A stretch of DNA of 18,440 nucleotides from contig JAIWNK010000154.1 in NCBI GenBank assembly GCA_020216845.1, positions 1-18,440 on the forward strand. Reading direction: 5' to 3'. How positions within the stretch are numbered: the first letter of the stretch is position 1; each line of letters starts with the position of its first letter. The position numbers were made by a program, and so were the translations under genes. Below are positions 16,247 to 18,440 of this stretch, one piece after another. The notes under the pieces were generated by a model that was not told the DNA's origin, ran no database searches, and saw only the letters and a program-made list of their open reading frames with translations. This DNA comes from Anaerolinea sp. GTDB lineage: Bacteria; Chloroflexota; Anaerolineae; Anaerolineales; Anaerolineaceae.

Positions 16247-16309
16247 TCACTCTTGCTGTTGTACGAGACAGCATTATCAAGCATTTGAAGTAGGAAAGGA
16301 ACTTGAGCG

Positions 16310-16492
16310 ATGGCGAAGTGTGAAGCATGTGGCAAATCAACGGTCTTTGGTCATAACCGCAGCTTTTCGCAGCGGGCAACCAATCGGACTTTTCGCCCCA
16401 ATTTGCAGCGGGTGATGGTGTTTGAGAATGGCCGTAAGGTTCACAAGGTTTTGTGTGCCAAGTGCATTCGAACCCTGGCAAAGTCTGCATAA
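16310..16492 (+). CDS. rpmB: 50S ribosomal protein L28
   Basis: L28 is a small protein of the large ribosomal subunit. This 60-residue copy has the signature MAKCEACGKS, a basic FGHNRSFSQRATNR stretch, FRPNLQRV at 28-35, and a C-terminal VLCAKCIRTL. Cys 4, 7, 49 and 52 form two CxxC pairs, the zinc-binding (C+) form. AGGAAAGGA ends nine bases before ATG 16310. It is a single-gene transcript: promoter at 16218-16246, terminator at 16512-16539. It is divergent from the Asp23 gene and convergent with rpe, the arrangement of the Firmicutes rpe-rpmB-yloU region apart from the strand of rpe. Confidence 0.97.
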   Translation: MAKCEACGKSTVFGHNRSFSQRATNRTFRPNLQRVMVFENGRKVHKVLCAKCIRTLAKSA

Positions 16493-16506
16493 TTGAGTAT
16501 GTGGGC

Positions 16507-16539
16507 AAAAGTCACGGCGCAAGCCGTGATTTTTGTTTT
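16507..16539. terminator. Bidirectional rho-independent terminator of rpmB and rpe
   Basis: A 7-bp stem TCACGGC / GCCGTGA closes a GCAA tetraloop (16512-16529) and is followed on the + strand by TTTTTGTTTT, a classic terminator 20 bases after rpmB. A-residues before the stem give a U-run on the - strand, so it can also end rpe, whose TAA stop (16540-16538) overlaps the T-run. Confidence 0.9.
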
Positions 16540-17203
16540 AAGGTACAACGCTGCGCAGAGCGCGGACACCGGCAGCAATGCCCTGCGGGTGCTGGAAGAT
16601 GGCTGTTGCGGCGACAAATACATTGGCACCGGCCTGATAGCAGGCTGGCAGGGTTTGCGCTGTGATCCCGCCATCTACTTCAAGCAGGGCAGGGGAAGAT
16701 CGTTGGTTGAGCATTTGACGAATGTGGGCAATTTTGGTGCTCATTTCGGCGATGTGCGGCTGACCAGAGTAGCCGGGGTTGACTGTCATCACCAGCACCA
16801 TGTCTACCCAGGGCAGGACGGCTTCAATGGCGCTGGCTGGGGTGCCAGGGTTGAGGACAATGCCAGCTTTGCAGCCCAACGCTCGAATAGATTGTAGGGT
16901 GCGGTGAATGTTGGGGTTGCCCTCAATGTGGACGGAAAGGGTGTTGGCGCCGGCTTTGGCAAAGGCCTCAATGTGCTGTTCGGGTTTTTCAATCATCAGA
17001 TGTACATCGAGTGGCAAGTTGGAAGCGCGCCGACAGGTGGCGACGATGAAGGGCCCCATGGTGATATTGGGGACAAAATGCCCATCCATGACATCAATGT
17101 GTAACCAATCGCAGCCGGCAGCCTGGGCCTGGGCCAACTGATCGCCCAATGTGGCGAAATCGGCAGAGAGGATGGAAGCAGACAGCAAGAAGGGCATCGT
17201 CAT
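16538..17203 (-). CDS. rpe: Ribulose-phosphate 3-epimerase
   Basis: Rpe interconverts ribulose 5-phosphate and xylulose 5-phosphate in the pentose phosphate pathway. This 221-residue TIM barrel has all the expected marks: LSASILSADF at 7-16, metal-binding H35 and catalytic D37 in HIDVMDGHFVPNITMG, H68 in DVHLMI, the phosphate loop VNPGYSGQ at 141-148 (usually VNPGFGGQ), and the second catalytic Asp D177 in EVDGGI. The start is ATG 17203, which overlaps the kinase stop by one base (TGATG); a second ATG at 17197 is possible. No Shine-Dalgarno is visible, so translation probably depends on the kinase reading frame. The open frame to 17302 runs into the kinase gene and is rejected. The shared terminator ends the transcript. 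Confidence 0.96.
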   Translation of the reverse strand: MTMPFLLSASILSADFATLGDQLAQAQAAGCDWLHIDVMDGHFVPNITMGPFIVATCRRASNLPLDVHLMIEKPEQHIEAFAKAGANTLSVHIEGNPNIHRTLQSIRALGCKAGIVLNPGTPASAIEAVLPWVDMVLVMTVNPGYSGQPHIAEMSTKIAHIRQMLNQRSSPALLEVDGGITAQTLPACYQAGANVFVAATAIFQHPQGIAAGVRALRSVVP

Positions 17204-18291
17204 CAAGAGATTGAGTTGAGTGCGAGCCAAATGTAGAGCCAGAAGGGGATGAGACCGCCAACAGCTAACAGGGCAAGCAACCCCAAGAGGATGCTGACCC
17301 AATCAATGCCGGGCAGCAATGGCGCTTCTTCCGCTGGGCTGGGCAGTGGAGCAACTGGTTGGGAAGGTGTAGCGGTGGCGGCGCTGAGCGGGCGTGATGG
17401 AAAGGGGGCTGCTGCAGGGGGCGTTTCGGGGCGCAGGCTTGTTTGGGTGGTTTGGTTTTGTTGGCTGAGGGTTTCAAGGACACGGCCCATTTGATCGGCG
17501 GTTCGATAGCGAGCCGAGGGCTCCTTGGAGAGAATTTTTAGCACAACTTGCTCAAGGGCAGGGGGGATCTGTGGGTTGAGCCGTGAGGGGGGGAGGGGCG
17601 TAGCGTCACGGTGCATACGAATCAGCTCAGCTGGGTCGGTGGATTGAAAAGGTAGCTGACCGGTGAGGGCTTCGTAGAGCACAACGCCCAGGGAATAAAC
17701 ATCAGAGGCGGGCGAGGGGGCCTGACCGATGGCCTGCTCGGGGGAAAGATAGGCAGGGGATCCCCAAACAACGTCATGTTTTTCGTCTGGATGAATGGAT
17801 GCGAGGGCGCGGGCAATGCCAAAATCCGTCACTTTGAGACGTTGGTCCGGTGTGACAAGCATGTTATGCGGTTTGATGTCGCAATGTACCAGTCCGGCGC
17901 GGTGCGCATAGCCTACGCCCGCACAGGCCTGCACTAGCAGGGCGATGGCTTCATTTACTTCCAGGCGTCCGCGTTGGCGCAGGATGGATTTGAGGTTGGC
18001 CCCGGGGACGTATTCCATTACCAGGAAGAGCCAGCCTTCATCGAGGCCAAAATCATGGACGGTGACAATGTTGGGATGGCTGAGGTTGGCAACGGCGCGA
18101 GCTTCTTGGCGAAAGTGTTCGCGGAAGGCGGGCTGATTGGAATAATCTTGCCGAAGCAGCTTAATCGCAACGGGGCGTTCGAGCATCAGATCTTTGGCCT
18201 GATAAACGACCGCCATGCCGCCTGTTCCCAGCGGTTGCTGGATCTGGTAGCGATTGCTTAGAATGGATGGAATGGGGCGTGCTGTTTCCAT
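17203..18291 (-). CDS. Membrane Ser/Thr protein kinase (PknB/PrkC-like, no PASTA)
   Basis: This 362-residue Hanks-type kinase probably sits in the membrane with its kinase domain in the cytoplasm. The domain (15-275) has the Gly loop GTGGMAVVY at 22-30, VAIK with K44, E63, the catalytic loop HCDIKPHN with D138, K140 and N143, DFG at 156-158, and GSPAYLSPEQ. The Arg before the catalytic Asp is Cys (HCD), so it is a non-RD kinase, which may not need activation-loop phosphorylation. A Pro/Ser/Thr/Ala-rich linker (280-325) leads to one or two membrane segments (331-357). There are only a few residues after them, so no PASTA sensor. In Firmicutes prkC lies near rpe with rsgA between; here rsgA is missing and the kinase stop overlaps the rpe start. 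Confidence 0.95.
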   Translation of the reverse strand: METARPIPSILSNRYQIQQPLGTGGMAVVYQAKDLMLERPVAIKLLRQDYSNQPAFREHFRQEARAVANLSHPNIVTVHDFGLDEGWLFLVMEYVPGANLKSILRQRGRLEVNEAIALLVQACAGVGYAHRAGLVHCDIKPHNMLVTPDQRLKVTDFGIARALASIHPDEKHDVVWGSPAYLSPEQAIGQAPSPASDVYSLGVVLYEALTGQLPFQSTDPAELIRMHRDATPLPPSRLNPQIPPALEQVVLKILSKEPSARYRTADQMGRVLETLSQQNQTTQTSLRPETPPAAAPFPSRPLSAATATPSQPVAPLPSPAEEAPLLPGIDWVSILLGLLALLAVGGLIPFWLYIWLALNSIS

Positions 18292-18302
18292 GAGTAAACA
18301 TG

Positions 18303-18311
18303 ATTATATCA
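18303..18311 (-). promoter_or_regulatory. Extended -10 promoter of the kinase-rpe operon
   Basis: On the - strand TGATATAAT is a perfect extended -10. The predicted start near 18296 leaves only about 5 nt before ATG 18291, and no Shine-Dalgarno is present, so the message may be leaderless or nearly so. The element lies within a 13-bp near-palindrome (18300-18312) that might also serve the + strand. Confidence 0.6.
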
Positions 18312-18401
18312 TAGGCGCGCCGATTGCACAGCGGTAGCATGAATCGCGCTCACGGTTTTCACAAACTCGGGATTGGAACAGAAGTGAGGAGGGATAAGGC
18401 C

Positions 18402-18440
18402 ATGGCCGGGAAAGCATCAAACAAGCGGCGAGCCCTGGCG
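18402..18440 (+). CDS. 5' end of an unidentified gene (partial)
   Basis: ATG 18402 is preceded by GAGGAGGGATAAGG, a strong Shine-Dalgarno region, and the frame is open to the window edge (13 codons: MAGKASNKRRALA). The basic start could be a cytoplasmic N-terminus or the n-region of a signal or anchor. The gene is divergent from the kinase, 110 bp away. The product cannot be named. Confidence 0.55.
   Translation, partial: MAGKASNKRRALA

Noticed and set aside
16187..16309. Riboswitch or L28 autoregulatory leader before rpmB
   Set aside because: The leader is about 57 nt, AT-rich, and shows no stable stem or known motif.
1..18440. CRISPR array, tRNA, transposon, phage or toxin-antitoxin genes
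   Set aside because: No regularly spaced repeats, cloverleaf sequences, transposase or integrase motifs, or small toxin-like gene pairs are visible on either strand.

Overview
The window looks like a chromosomal segment from an uncultured or environmental member of the Chloroflexota, probably Anaerolineae-like. This is inferred, not proven. The reasons are a RecG with a long N-terminal extension ending in a proline-rich linker, a stand-alone B12-type radical SAM protein (TIGR03960 type) followed by a separate DUF2344 protein, a Cys-rich L28, a short non-RD Hanks kinase without PASTA domains, and a lipoprotein with a C-x3-C-W / TPG-K-T motif of a kind I associate with this phylum. Most of the DNA is fairly GC-rich and densely coding; the first ~1.06 kb is visibly more AT-rich.

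Layout. (1) 1-1060, + strand: the 3' end of an unknown gene, then a lipoprotein of unknown function. (2) 1061-1293: the longest non-coding stretch, holding several hairpins and no clear gene. (3) 4630-1294, - strand: a three-gene operon with 4-nt ATGA overlaps (radical SAM protein, DUF2344 protein, DUF692/MNIO-like TIM barrel). (4) 5780-4687, - strand: a YlxP-like DUF503 protein and an atypical short-chain dehydrogenase. (5) 5840-9744, + strand: folC and lon, overlapping by ATGA and divergent from DUF503. (6) 16186-9741, - strand: a compact six-gene run: Asp23/YloU, FakA-like DhaL protein, DegV/FakB-like protein, recG, coaD, and a coiled-coil DivIVA-like protein whose stop codon overlaps that of lon. 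(7) 16310-16492, + strand: rpmB, divergent from group 6, with a good promoter and a terminator shared with convergent rpe. (8) 18291-16538, - strand: a membrane Ser/Thr kinase translationally coupled to rpe. (9) 18402-18440, + strand: the first codons of a further gene.

How it fits together. Groups 6-8 match a block known from Firmicutes (B. subtilis prkC-cpgA-rpe ... rpmB / yloU-yloV ... recG), with coaD and its coiled-coil companion attached and without rsgA/cpgA. The block joins signalling (kinase), the pentose phosphate pathway (Rpe), ribosome assembly (L28), exogenous fatty-acid activation (FakA/FakB type), replication-fork rescue (RecG) and CoA synthesis (CoaD). folC and lon are housekeeping genes for folate polyglutamation and protein quality control.

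No CRISPR array, tRNA, rRNA, transposase, phage gene or obvious new defence system is visible. The most interesting items are the DUF692-like enzyme tied to the split radical SAM pair, family members that lack expected catalytic or ligand residues (SDR, DegV, FakA-like), the structured gap at 1068-1293, and the AT-rich lipoprotein.
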